Source of the DNA: a virus
Strand: one strand, 5' to 3'
IMG/VR virus record: IMGVR_UViG_3300038701_000444
Span: 1 to 21,772 of that record
DNA length: 21,772 nt
In this document: positions 8,547 to 16,898 of the stretch, in pieces
Position numbering within the stretch: position 1 is the stretch's first letter
Layout: every line of letters begins with the position of its first letter
Program-made: the position numbers and the translations under genes
Notes under the pieces: generated by a model
What the model saw: only the letters and a program-made list of their open reading frames with translations
Told to the model about the DNA's origin: nothing
Databases searched by the model: none

Positions 8547-8821
8547 TCACAATCACAAGCACGGCTACATCGATAACGGTTGACATGGGTGATTATTACC
8601 CGGATGTGGTAAAATTCAAGCGCGGATACTGGCCGAAAGATAAGGTTTTCTATGTTCTTGAGAACACGACCCATATCGAGGTTGATGCGGCTGATGACAA
8701 TGATTGGATGTTGAATCATGACGGTGGGAATATCGGGCTTCAGGTTGGGTCAATAAATGGCTCCACTCCTGTTAGTAATTCTGATTTATTTAATAAGATA
8801 ACAGCTTTGTTGGAGCAATAA
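8543..8821 (+). CDS. Small hypothetical protein in the structural block
   Basis: The 92-residue product has a Thr/Ile-rich N-terminal strand (ITITSTATSITVDMG), an acidic middle (VDAADDNDW) and a short helix at the end. It is not a family I can name. It is coupled to the gene before it through ATGA and followed after 1 base by another small gene, so it belongs to the same transcript. It may be a partner or chaperone of the 413-residue protein, as inference only. Confidence 0.6.
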   Translation: MITITSTATSITVDMGDYYPDVVKFKRGYWPKDKVFYVLENTTHIEVDAADDNDWMLNHDGGNIGLQVGSINGSTPVSNSDLFNKITALLEQ

Positions 8822-8822
8822 A

Positions 8823-9140
8823 ATGGCATCATATGTAAACGTAAAAAAGACCTATACGGGCGCAGGGAATAAAGACGCCATTCAATTAAACCGCTGGTCA
8901 AGAGACAATTACTCTTTAAAAATGGACGTGACTGGAACGATTGACTTTACCGTGCAAGGGACACTCGACTATGTTAATAGGTCTGGCGAAACTGTTACAT
9001 GGAGCGACATCGATTCACTGGTTAACTTAACTGCTAGTTCATTTGAGAAAATCACAGACTCCCCTTTAGAGGCTATCAGGGTTGTCATTAATAGTGGTGC
9101 AGGATCGGTATTGTTTCATGTAGCTCAAAATGGTGAATGA
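8823..9140 (+). CDS. Small structural protein, likely paralogue of the protein at 6985-7305
   Basis: This 105-residue beta-rich protein contains DFTVQGTLDYV, DIDSLVNLTA and PLEAIRVVINSG, matching in order and spacing the elements of the protein at 6985-7305. Three of its four arginines use AGA/AGG, as in the neighbouring 413-residue gene, while the paralogue has only CGN (2 of 2). This suggests it arrived with the 7305-9140 block rather than by local duplication. The function is unknown; a virion role is likely. Confidence 0.6.
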   Translation: MASYVNVKKTYTGAGNKDAIQLNRWSRDNYSLKMDVTGTIDFTVQGTLDYVNRSGETVTWSDIDSLVNLTASSFEKITDSPLEAIRVVINSGAGSVLFHVAQNGE

Positions 9141-9142
9141 TA

Positions 9143-9406
9143 ATGTCAAAAGATGGGCGTTTTAACAGTACTTATGCTGAAGGTGATACCAATACCATTG
9201 ACGACGATACTGGACAAAAAGTAAAGCTGTCTGAAGTTCGTCATCGGTGGGATGGATGCTATGTGACCGAGGAAAATTGGGAGCCGCGTCAACCGCAGGA
9301 TTTCCCAAGAGTACCGAGAACACCTAAAGCACCTAAGAATTACCGAAATGAACCGCCAATTGTGGCATACACACCACCGGATAAATCAACGCTAGGGGTC
9401 GAATAA
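9143..9406 (+). CDS. Conserved small phage protein with WDG/NWEPRQPQDF motif
   Basis: This 87-residue, proline-rich and hydrophilic protein contains RWDGCYVTEENWEPRQPQDF at about residues 35-54. A motif of this kind (tryptophan-rich, then N/DWE-x-R-x-PQDF) recurs in small proteins beside head-tail connector genes of tailed phages. I chose ATG 9143 because GGTGA (9132-9136) is spaced 6 bases from it. The ATG at 9137 overlaps the previous stop (ATGA) but touches that site. The role is unknown; a structural or connector accessory is plausible. The stop overlaps the next start as TAATG. Confidence 0.65.
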   Translation: MSKDGRFNSTYAEGDTNTIDDDTGQKVKLSEVRHRWDGCYVTEENWEPRQPQDFPRVPRTPKAPKNYRNEPPIVAYTPPDKSTLGVE

Positions 9407-10386
9407 TGTCACTACCCACATCACCAACAGATCCCTTTGGCCGTGACACTTCCGGCTCTACCTCTTTTCGATTAACCACCTATGACATGGTGAAAGAGGC
9501 TTACACGTATTGTGGTATTGCCTTAGACACTGAGGGTGAAGATTTAACGCCGGGCTATCTAAGCGAGGGCAAGCGGTCACTGAATACCATGGTTGCGACT
9601 TGGCAAGCTCAAGGCATCCACTTGTGGACCTACACTGAAGGTTTCCTATTCTTAGAGCCTGGCGTTAACAGCTACACGTTAGAGCAGGTACGCGCAACGA
9701 ATCGATACCTAGAAACCACGACCACATCCGATATCACTGCAGGTGGAAGCACGGTTGATCTAGCCTCAGTTTCTGAAATTACAACTGACTATTGGTTAGG
9801 TGTAATGGGTGAAGATAATAACTTGGTATGGAATCAAGTATTAACCGCGACAACGCCAACGATCACTATCGACGGGACTTTTCCTGACGATATTGCATCT
9901 GGTGCGACGGTCTATTACTACGAATCCCAAATTAAGGGGTGCGAGCGTGTACTTGATGTAAGGCGAATTAGCTTAGTTGGCACCAATAACGAAACACCAA
10001 TTAAATTTGACAGTCATCAAGGTTTTTTCCGCCTACCGGATAAGGCCACGCAAGGTTCAGTAAGCGAGGCAACCTATGACCGTACTTTAGCTGAAGGTGT
10101 GCTTTATATTTGGGCTACTCCTGCAAATTCTACCGAGCAAATTAGATTTACGTATGAACGAAAGTTAGAGGACTTCATTAATAACGATGACTGTCCAGAT
10201 TTCCCTAAGTATTGGATGGAAGCTTTGACCTTTAACTTAGCCAAACGGCTAGCTGCTAAATACAATGTTCCTGCAGTTCGAAAGCAGGACATTTACGCTA
10301 TGGCTGAAGAAACACTTGATCAAGCTTTAAGTTTTGATGACGCTACTTATGACATTGACATTTCAATTAACGGGTCCACACGATAA
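9406..10386 (+). CDS. P22 gp4-like head-tail adaptor / DNA stabilisation protein
   Basis: The N-terminal helices include SLNTMVATWQAQGIHLWT (residues 58-75), a signature of P22 gp4-type proteins. The protein is 326 residues, about twice P22 gp4 (166 aa). The extra length comes from a beta-rich insertion of Thr-, Ile- and Asp-rich strands around residues 85-200, followed by the conserved end with ERKLEDFINNDD and a helical C-terminus. In P22, gp4 binds the portal ring first and seats gp10 to keep packaged DNA from leaking. The gp10-like gene follows directly (TAATG overlap), in keeping with this. Some gp4 proteins have cell-wall hydrolase activity; no catalytic motif could be confirmed here. 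Confidence 0.85.
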   Translation: MSLPTSPTDPFGRDTSGSTSFRLTTYDMVKEAYTYCGIALDTEGEDLTPGYLSEGKRSLNTMVATWQAQGIHLWTYTEGFLFLEPGVNSYTLEQVRATNRYLETTTTSDITAGGSTVDLASVSEITTDYWLGVMGEDNNLVWNQVLTATTPTITIDGTFPDDIASGATVYYYESQIKGCERVLDVRRISLVGTNNETPIKFDSHQGFFRLPDKATQGSVSEATYDRTLAEGVLYIWATPANSTEQIRFTYERKLEDFINNDDCPDFPKYWMEALTFNLAKRLAAKYNVPAVRKQDIYAMAEETLDQALSFDDATYDIDISINGSTR

Positions 10387-11837
10387 TGCAATATCCACTA
10401 GGCGGGTATAATCGAGATTATGGCAGTCGGATTGCGAGAACAGATGCGCTTAACTGTCTTCTAGAGCCCAACATTGACGGCTCTTTCTTTAGAGTACGCC
10501 GCGTTGCTGGTTTACGTGACGGTTACGACGTGGGCTTAGGTCCAATTCGTGGCGTATTTGAGAACCAAGGCGAAGGTTTTGTAGTCTCACGAAACAAGCT
10601 GTACAAGATCGCAAATGATGACACCGTGACCGAATTGGGCGACGTTGGCGGCTCAACCACTCCCGCGTACATTAATGCGAACGGTGCCGACGACAACCAG
10701 ATCATTGTTATTTCTGATGGTAATGGTTACATCTACGAAGAGGGTGGCGTACCTGAGTTTCAGCAGATAACCGATCCAGACTTTTCACCAGGGTTCGGTG
10801 TCGCTTCATTGAATCAGATATTTTGGGCGCCACGTCCAGAATCAAACACATTGCAAGGTTCTGACACTGCTAACGGTTTGGCGTGGGATGCACTACGTAG
10901 AGTGAGTGCAGAACAAAACCCTGACATTCTCGTTCAGCCGGTGGCGTTGAATTCCTCAATGTGGCTCATGGGGCGCAAGGTTTGCGAATATTGGCAGACC
11001 GATTTATCAGACACAACCAACCCTATTCGGTTCGTGGCTGGCGCAACTATTCAAAGGGGCGTTGGTGCGGATCAGTCAATTGCTAGCTTTCAGAACAGTG
11101 TGTTTTGGCTGGCTGACGATTTAACCGTATGGCGAGCACAAGGCAGCCAAGCAAGCAAGATTAGTGATTTGAATCTTGAGTATGCTATCCGTGGCGATGG
11201 CAGGGCGGCAGGTTACAGCGCACCAGAACGCGCTGAAGGCTTCTTCATTGATCACCCAGTTCATAAGATGTACGTCTTAACATTCCCGTCAGACGGCGCG
11301 ACATGGGTTTATGATGTAAGTACGGACCTTTGGCACCGAAGAGAATCTTCAGGCATTGGTCGGTGGCGTGGGCGCTACAGCTTTCTTTTCAAAAACAAGG
11401 TCTATGTTGGTGATTATCAGATAGGTAAGCTTTGGGAATTCACAGAAGAAGAATTCAGCGAGAATGGCGAAACGCTTAAGTGCCAAATCATACCGCCAGC
11501 AATTAGAAATACTGATTTCGATATGACTGTTGAATCGGTCGAGTTATTTATGGAAGTAGGTGTTGGTCTTATTGGCAATATTGATGCGTTCGGAATTCCG
11601 AAAAACGAACCAATTGAGCCAGCGATCACGGTTGAATATTCGAAAGACGGCGGCAATAGCTGGACTTTTAAGCCTGACTTGTCGCTAGGTAGAATTGGCC
11701 AGCGCAGTATTCGAGTGAAATCTCGATTATTTGGCCGGGTCCGCAAGGAATACGCATTTATGCTTAGGTTCACAGTGACCGACAAGGTGCCTGTGGAAAT
11801 GTACGAATTACATGTTGATACATCGGTGAGCGGATAA
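10386..11837 (+). CDS. P22 gp10-like tail hub / packaged DNA stabilisation protein
   Basis: At 483 residues it is close to P22 gp10 (472 aa). It shows the same opening (a short Y-x-L/N-x-x-RxxG-like segment with DALNCLLEP), followed by repeated beta-propeller-like strands and CEYWQT, FWLADD, WVYDVSTDLWHRRES motifs. The order gp4-like then gp10-like is as in P22-type phages. In P22 a gp10 hexamer forms the hub between gp4 and the needle and tailspikes. No gp26-like needle is evident nearby; the 58-aa ORF that follows is too short to be one. Confidence 0.85.
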   Translation: MQYPLGGYNRDYGSRIARTDALNCLLEPNIDGSFFRVRRVAGLRDGYDVGLGPIRGVFENQGEGFVVSRNKLYKIANDDTVTELGDVGGSTTPAYINANGADDNQIIVISDGNGYIYEEGGVPEFQQITDPDFSPGFGVASLNQIFWAPRPESNTLQGSDTANGLAWDALRRVSAEQNPDILVQPVALNSSMWLMGRKVCEYWQTDLSDTTNPIRFVAGATIQRGVGADQSIASFQNSVFWLADDLTVWRAQGSQASKISDLNLEYAIRGDGRAAGYSAPERAEGFFIDHPVHKMYVLTFPSDGATWVYDVSTDLWHRRESSGIGRWRGRYSFLFKNKVYVGDYQIGKLWEFTEEEFSENGETLKCQIIPPAIRNTDFDMTVESVELFMEVGVGLIGNIDAFGIPKNEPIEPAITVEYSKDGGNSWTFKPDLSLGRIGQRSIRVKSRLFGRVRKEYAFMLRFTVTDKVPVEMYELHVDTSVSG

Positions 11838-12013
11838 TGGCGATTAATGTTCCAGTATTAGATACGACACAAAGATTAATTGAGCTTAATTCAAAAATAG
11901 TTCAAGAGATGGAAAGGTCCGGCGTACCAAGTGACTATTTTGAGGAGCTTTGGTATGCCTTAATTAAAGAGCTAGAGTCAATCGACGCTCGTTTGATTGC
12001 TGGTGGCCTTTAA
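11837..12013 (+). CDS. Small ORF (58 aa) after the tail hub gene
   Basis: ATG overlaps the preceding stop as TAATG and the frame runs 58 codons to TAA at 12011-12013. The product begins MAINVPVLDTTQRLIELNSK and continues as an amphipathic helical protein with acidic patches (DYFEEL, KELESID). Its length and helical character suggest a small assembly or tail accessory factor. I do not recognise a family. Translational coupling to the gp10-like gene supports it being real. Confidence 0.55.
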   Translation: MAINVPVLDTTQRLIELNSKIVQEMERSGVPSDYFEELWYALIKELESIDARLIAGGL

Positions 12014-12051
12014 CATATTAAATTGATAGAATAAACACAGATTACAGCCAA

Positions 12052-12086
12052 ATCGGAAAGACGATAGTGCTAGATCGGTGAAAGAC
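12052..12086 (+). repeat. Short direct repeat in the gap before the ejection genes
   Basis: ATCGGAAAGAC (12052-12062) is followed by ATCGGTGAAAGAC (12074-12086), 22 bases apart start to start. The 94-base gap from 12014 to 12107 is the longest on the + strand and otherwise holds only the ribosome site AGGA (12097-12100). No convincing -10/-35 promoter pair was found. The repeat may be chance. Confidence 0.3.
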
Positions 12087-12107
12087 AACTGATTTTAGGA
12101 TAACACT

Positions 12108-12722
12108 ATGGGACTTTTTAGTAATATTGGCGAATTTCTTTTTGGCAAAGGGCCTGATACTGAGGCCGCACAATCTGCCTTAGCATCTGGCAACCAAGAC
12201 GCACTAGCAAATATAGTGATGGGCTTAAATCAAGCTCAAGGCACTCTTCAACCCATGATAGATCAAAGCACTGGCTATAATTCTAAAATAGCCAATATGC
12301 TAATGGGTAAAACCGACCCCACAACAATACCGGGATATAACGCGATGACTAACGCTCGTCGTGAGGCTGTTGGTGATCTCGGAACGGGGATGGCCGGGAC
12401 AGGCAAGTTCTTTTCTGGCTCAACTGCAGAAGGCGCAGCCAATATCGGCGGGAGCATGCAAAACCAGCTTATGCAGCAGTATTTGAGTAATCTAATGATG
12501 GGTGCGCAACCCGGAAATCAAGCAGCAACCAACTTAGCTGGTATGCAAATGGGCGGCGGCACATCGGGAGCCAATATAATGGCAGGCGGCGGTGCTAATA
12601 TGGCTAACATGATCATGGCCGATCAGTCCGAAGGGGTTTTTGGTGACATCCTTGGAGCCGCAGCAACTCTAGGCGGTGCATATCTTGGAGGTAAGGGTAA
12701 CAAGGGAGGCGGCAATGGCTAA
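12108..12722 (+). CDS. Putative ejection (internal virion) protein, P22 gp7-like
   Basis: This 204-residue protein opens with MGLFSNIGEFLFGKG and is rich in Gly, Ala, Met, Asn and Gln, with a Gly-rich C-terminus (ATLGGAYLGGKGNKGGG). That composition is typical of the first of the three podovirus ejection proteins (P22 gp7, gp20, gp16), which leave the head with the DNA and form a channel through the cell envelope. It is the first of three consecutive genes of this sort, and its end overlaps the next gene by 8 bases. The assignment rests on position and composition, not on a catalytic motif. Confidence 0.65.
   Translation: MGLFSNIGEFLFGKGPDTEAAQSALASGNQDALANIVMGLNQAQGTLQPMIDQSTGYNSKIANMLMGKTDPTTIPGYNAMTNARREAVGDLGTGMAGTGKFFSGSTAEGAANIGGSMQNQLMQQYLSNLMMGAQPGNQAATNLAGMQMGGGTSGANIMAGGGANMANMIMADQSEGVFGDILGAAATLGGAYLGGKGNKGGGNG
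12702..12709 (+). promoter_or_regulatory. Ribosome binding site setting the second ejection gene start
   Basis: AAGGGAGG lies 5 bases before ATG 12715, inside the end of the preceding gene. It makes 12715 a better start than the in-frame GTG at 12676. Confidence 0.65.
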
Positions 12723-13839
12723 TCTAGGTTTATCCCAAGCTGCTAACAACTTTGTTAATGCTTACGCCATGGGCAAGCAACAAAAACAGCAGCAGCAAGA
12801 ACAAGAAAAGAACGAGCAGGTCAACTCATTGCTGGGTGGCATGCTTATGGGCACTGCCACGCCCGATCAATCACAACAACTTGCGGAAATGGCACCTAAT
12901 CAGTTTTTAAGCGCTCAGAATTACTTGCAAAATCAAGCCGCATCTGCCGCAGCCGCTCAGGATGTAATGAGCCAAGAGGAAGATATTGCAGACTTAACCT
13001 ATTTATTATCAACCGATGACACTGCAGCTCAAGACGCTTATTTGCAAAAGCGAATAAACACAATCACAGAGCGTGGCGGCGACCCAAGAGAGACCAATAT
13101 GCTGCTTAGCATGCCTGCAGATCAGAGAAGCAAAGCAATTGAAATGCTGGCTGCTCAGAACAACATTAAACGACCGGCTGGTGATAAGTTTGAACAAGGC
13201 ACTGGCGATATGTCTGGGTATGTGTTTAACGCTTCTAAGGGCACTTATGAGGCTGATCAAGCAACACTAGACAGGCTCGCGACGGAAGCTGCAGAAGAGG
13301 CTAAAAAAGAAGGTATATTAACCGGAAAGGACTTAGCCGGAGTTAACGACAAGGTGACAAATCTAGTGAGTGGCGCACAAGACATAGTTGCTGCTGCACA
13401 ATCGCTTGAAGCATTGGAGGCTAACTCAACGCCAGCGGCACAGCTAGCTGCTGTATTTAAGTTCATGAAGGCGAACGATCCTACGTCTACTGTTCGAGAA
13501 GGAGAGCAGGGTCAAGTTTACGCTGCAGAGGGCGCGATGAAGGGCTTCGCTGCACAAATCAACCAGATGCTCGGTAAAGGTGGCTTGTCTGAAGAAAACT
13601 TCAACGACTTAGTGAATACCGCTAAAGTAATGGCAAATAGCGCTGTAGGCTCAACAAATCAAACCGTAGGCTCATATTTAACGGTGCTTGAGGATTCATT
13701 AAGTGCCAAATCATTGAAAGATTTACAGAGTCGGGTGCCACCCACCTTTAAAGTTACTGAAACACCCAAGGAATCACCAAAATACACCGATGATGCTATG
13801 AGTGAAGTTGACAGCATAATGAAAGATTTAGGGCTTTAG
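12715..13839 (+). CDS. Putative ejection (internal virion) protein, P22 gp20-like
   Basis: The 374-residue product is rich in Ala and Gln and nearly all helical. It has a Gln-rich stretch near the N-terminus (KQQKQQQQEQEKNEQ, residues about 20-34), long Ala-rich helices and a charged C-terminus. By position between the gp7-like and the 705-residue protein it corresponds to gp20 of P22-type phages, an ejected protein that helps DNA cross the envelope. Low conservation is normal for the family. It ends 3 bases before the next start. Confidence 0.65.
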   Translation: MANLGLSQAANNFVNAYAMGKQQKQQQQEQEKNEQVNSLLGGMLMGTATPDQSQQLAEMAPNQFLSAQNYLQNQAASAAAAQDVMSQEEDIADLTYLLSTDDTAAQDAYLQKRINTITERGGDPRETNMLLSMPADQRSKAIEMLAAQNNIKRPAGDKFEQGTGDMSGYVFNASKGTYEADQATLDRLATEAAEEAKKEGILTGKDLAGVNDKVTNLVSGAQDIVAAAQSLEALEANSTPAAQLAAVFKFMKANDPTSTVREGEQGQVYAAEGAMKGFAAQINQMLGKGGLSEENFNDLVNTAKVMANSAVGSTNQTVGSYLTVLEDSLSAKSLKDLQSRVPPTFKVTETPKESPKYTDDAMSEVDSIMKDLGL

Positions 13840-13842
13840 TAA

Positions 13843-15960
13843 ATGACAACTCAAACTGTAAGCGCAGATCAAATAAAGTCAGCCGTTGCCGCTAAATTAT
13901 CTTCTGGTGAGATTAATAGTGACCAAGCAAGGTTAATATTAAAAACTTGGGGTGAAAAGAATGGCCTAATCCAACCCCAAAAGCCTATGAATCTAGTTCA
14001 AGGCACTGTTAAAAGTGTCACTGAAGGCGTAAAAGATCTACCAGAGACGGTAGCTGGGCTTGGAGAAACGGCATTAACCATAGGTACTTCAGCGCTGGCA
14101 GAGCCATTGGCTGGATTTGCCGGAATGGGGATGACTGCACTAGGGTCTGCATTTGATGTGGAAGATCCGGTAGCGCTCGGGGTAAAAGCAGTTGAAGGTA
14201 CGAGAGATGCAATAACCTACAACCCCAAGACTGGTTACGGTCAAGATTACATGGGACTTGTAGGTAAGGCGCTAACGCCACTAGGTAAATTACTTCAGAA
14301 AACCTCTGAATTTACCGGTGAGATTGGTTATAAATCACCAGTTGCGCCTGAACTGACCGGTGCTGCAGCGTATGCAATTCCAGAAGCGCTACTTGAAATC
14401 GTGGGTGTAAAAGGCACTAAGGCCGCCAAAACCAAAGCAATCAAGGCTCAGGTTGATGCTGGGAATATAGACGACATAATGACACCTCAAGTTCAAGCTT
14501 TGCTAGAAAAGCAAGGCTTTACTACTGATGAAATAGCTAGGATAGTCGAAATCGATCCAGCTCAACTAGAAAGAATTAAGCGGTTTGACGAGCTGGGCAT
14601 CCAAGCCACTAAAGGTGATGTCACGCAATTGACTGCAGATAGAAAGCCAGAGCAACAGCTACTAGAAACTGCAGAAGGTGAAGCTGCGAACGAAATGCGT
14701 CAACTAAGAGTGCAGCAGAGCGCGCAAATAGAAAACAATCTCAATGCCTTGGTTGACCGAAGTATTGATAATGAAGTCTTAGGCGCGTCAATTAAAGATG
14801 CCCTGATGGATAGGAAAAGCATGACTGAGGAGGCTTACAGGCGTTCTTATGATGCACTAGCAGAGGCACAGAAGGGTGTTGATGTCCCAGTGCTGATTGA
14901 TGACTATCGCAACATTGACAACCTTCCAGATGCTGGCGAGCTGCGAGACATTCAAGCCAATAAGCCAGCCCTATATGACACCTTGGAAGGCGTTCTTACT
15001 GAGTTTGGAATTAATCCAGATGAAAAGAAAATAGCAGCTTTGATCGAAAAGGGTGTTAACCCGCAGCACGTTAATTTGGCTAACTTTGACCGGCTTAGAA
15101 AGCGCTTAGGTAACATTGAGCGAATGGACGACACTGGAATGATGGGTCGCATAATAAACCCAATTCGAAAGGAACTAGACCGGCAAGTTGAATTGGCAAC
15201 TAAAACGCTTGAAAACTCAAGTGATGCTAATATCGCCAACTTAGCGAAAGATGCCAGACTAAATTACCGAGCGTCAAAGCTTGAGTTTGATGGAAAAACA
15301 TTGGCAGACGATTTAACTAAAAAGGCCCCAAGGTCCGAGCAGCCAGCGATTTACTCAAGCGAAGTTTATAATAAAATTGTAGCGCCGAATGTGCCAATCG
15401 AAAAACTTGACGACATGATTCAGTCATTAAAAGCTCAAGGCAAGCAAGGCGATGTTGCTATTGCTCAATTGCAATCGAATACCATCATGGACTTACTTGA
15501 CAGTAGCTTGAAAGGTACAACGAACACCATAGACGGGTCTAAAGTATTTTCCCCTGCGGCATTTCAGCGAAGGCTTGAGGTTCTTAATAAAAATGGCAAG
15601 CTAAAGCTAATCTTTCAAGATAATCCGCGCGCGTATAAGACACTGATGGATAATGCGCAAGCAATGCAAGACTTAACGCCAGGAAAGCTTGATATCGTTA
15701 AGGGCTCAGGTAGTACCATGTTAGATATCGTCAACACACTAGGATTGGCAAAAGTTACTGCAATGATACCTTTTGGTGGCGCAGCGATGGAAGGCTTGAA
15801 CGGTCTGTCAACAAGGTCAAAGAATCGAAAAGTATTTAATAAGGCGCTAGAACGTAGGCCGGAAGTTAAAGAGGCGGTCGGCATAATGGCGAGCAATTAC
15901 CCTTCACTAGCTGCCGCGCTTGGCATTGGATATGTTGCGCAACAGACAGAGGATGAATAA
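13843..15960 (+). CDS. Large ejection (DNA transfer) protein, P22 gp16-like
   Basis: At 705 residues this is close to P22 gp16 (about 609 aa) in size and place. Residues about 50-110 and 630-700 are Gly/Ala-rich and hydrophobic (for example GLGETALTIGTSALAEPLAGF and a C-terminal segment ending in a helix with ALGIGYVAQQ), compatible with membrane contact after ejection. The middle (residues about 210-600) is a long charged helical region. No lysozyme or transglycosylase motif was seen. Its stop overlaps the first tail-fibre gene (TAATG). Confidence 0.72.
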   Translation: MTTQTVSADQIKSAVAAKLSSGEINSDQARLILKTWGEKNGLIQPQKPMNLVQGTVKSVTEGVKDLPETVAGLGETALTIGTSALAEPLAGFAGMGMTALGSAFDVEDPVALGVKAVEGTRDAITYNPKTGYGQDYMGLVGKALTPLGKLLQKTSEFTGEIGYKSPVAPELTGAAAYAIPEALLEIVGVKGTKAAKTKAIKAQVDAGNIDDIMTPQVQALLEKQGFTTDEIARIVEIDPAQLERIKRFDELGIQATKGDVTQLTADRKPEQQLLETAEGEAANEMRQLRVQQSAQIENNLNALVDRSIDNEVLGASIKDALMDRKSMTEEAYRRSYDALAEAQKGVDVPVLIDDYRNIDNLPDAGELRDIQANKPALYDTLEGVLTEFGINPDEKKIAALIEKGVNPQHVNLANFDRLRKRLGNIERMDDTGMMGRIINPIRKELDRQVELATKTLENSSDANIANLAKDARLNYRASKLEFDGKTLADDLTKKAPRSEQPAIYSSEVYNKIVAPNVPIEKLDDMIQSLKAQGKQGDVAIAQLQSNTIMDLLDSSLKGTTNTIDGSKVFSPAAFQRRLEVLNKNGKLKLIFQDNPRAYKTLMDNAQAMQDLTPGKLDIVKGSGSTMLDIVNTLGLAKVTAMIPFGGAAMEGLNGLSTRSKNRKVFNKALERRPEVKEAVGIMASNYPSLAAALGIGYVAQQTEDE

Positions 15961-16898
15961 TGGCAACACTTAAACAAGAGTTCATATTCTTCAACGATGA
16001 AGACGGACGCATCCGGCCTAACGCTAAGATGAAGTTTTTCGAGGCTGGCACAACTACCCCAAAAGCAACCTATACCACCGTTGATCTAACTAGCCCTAAC
16101 CCATGGCCGGTTGTAGCAAGTGGTGACGGTATATTTCCGCCAATTTTCTTAGAAACGGGCGGTTATAAGGTCGAGGTTTACGATCAAGATGACGTACTCA
16201 TCCGAACACGCGACAACCTAAACATTGCAGAAACTACCGTTTTATCAACGTCTAACTTTTACTTTTCTACTTTAGTAGACGCAAAACTAGGTGTCAGCAT
16301 TAATGGAAGCCCAATCAATTTGCAAGTTGGGCAAGTAGCGCGCACCGCAGGTAAGAATACAGTAGATGACGGCGAAGGCGCAGAGTGGCTTGTTGTTGCT
16401 GCAGGTACCGGCACGGCAGATGATGACCTTTATGCCGACATTGATAACGGGTTGCAATTGCAAAGGCTATTTAACCAGCTATACGCAAAAAACGATCTAT
16501 CTGACGTAGCGTCTACCTCTCAATCAAGAGCCAATCTTGATGTATTTTCCAAAGCCGAGTCATTTAAGCAAAGCTCTACTAATGATGTGTTTACTGGAAG
16601 TTCATCATCGGTTGATTTAAGTGCTTTACCTGGGGGTTTTCCTGGTGACGGCTTCTACATTATAGAGCATGAGGCGGGATCTAGCATTCCTGCTTCTTCA
16701 ACCATGATTTATATCGATGAAGCTGTTGATTCTAGTTTTACTGGCTATTGCGTGTCGGGGGGGCCTGGGTCATTCGGGGCAAGGGTTAGCTATAGCTCGT
16801 CAGGAACCGCAGTTACCGTAACTCAAGTACAGTTAAGCGGACTTGGTAATTCGACTATAAATATATCAAGAATTGCAAAAATCGGAGGTCAATCCTGA
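15960..16898 (+). CDS. Tail fibre / tailspike protein 1 with N-terminal adaptor
   Basis: The first ~85 residues form a known type of podovirus tailspike adaptor: GRIRPNAKMKFFEAGTTTPK, then PVVASGDGIFPPIFL and GYKVEVYDQDD. Such adaptors attach the fibre to the phage tail. After a linker with AKNDLSDVASTSQSRANLDV, a phrase common in phage fibres, the distal part is Ser/Gly/Thr-rich and beta-like. The 312-residue length is short for an enzyme-bearing tailspike, so it may be a simple fibre or a branching partner for the next gene. Arginine codons are all CGN in the adaptor (5 of 5) and all AGA/AGG after residue about 165 (4 of 4), a sign of domain exchange. A G7 run lies at 16757-16763. Confidence 0.8.
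   Translation: MATLKQEFIFFNDEDGRIRPNAKMKFFEAGTTTPKATYTTVDLTSPNPWPVVASGDGIFPPIFLETGGYKVEVYDQDDVLIRTRDNLNIAETTVLSTSNFYFSTLVDAKLGVSINGSPINLQVGQVARTAGKNTVDDGEGAEWLVVAAGTGTADDDLYADIDNGLQLQRLFNQLYAKNDLSDVASTSQSRANLDVFSKAESFKQSSTNDVFTGSSSSVDLSALPGGFPGDGFYIIEHEAGSSIPASSTMIYIDEAVDSSFTGYCVSGGPGSFGARVSYSSSGTAVTVTQVQLSGLGNSTINISRIAKIGGQS

Noticed and set aside
12014-12107. Sigma70-type promoter before the ejection genes
   Set aside because: TTGATA at 12023 has no acceptable -10 box at 16-18 bases; other pairs are also weak.
12676-12714. GTG start for the second ejection gene
   Set aside because: It lies inside the previous gene without a good ribosome site, while AAGGGAGG precedes ATG 12715.
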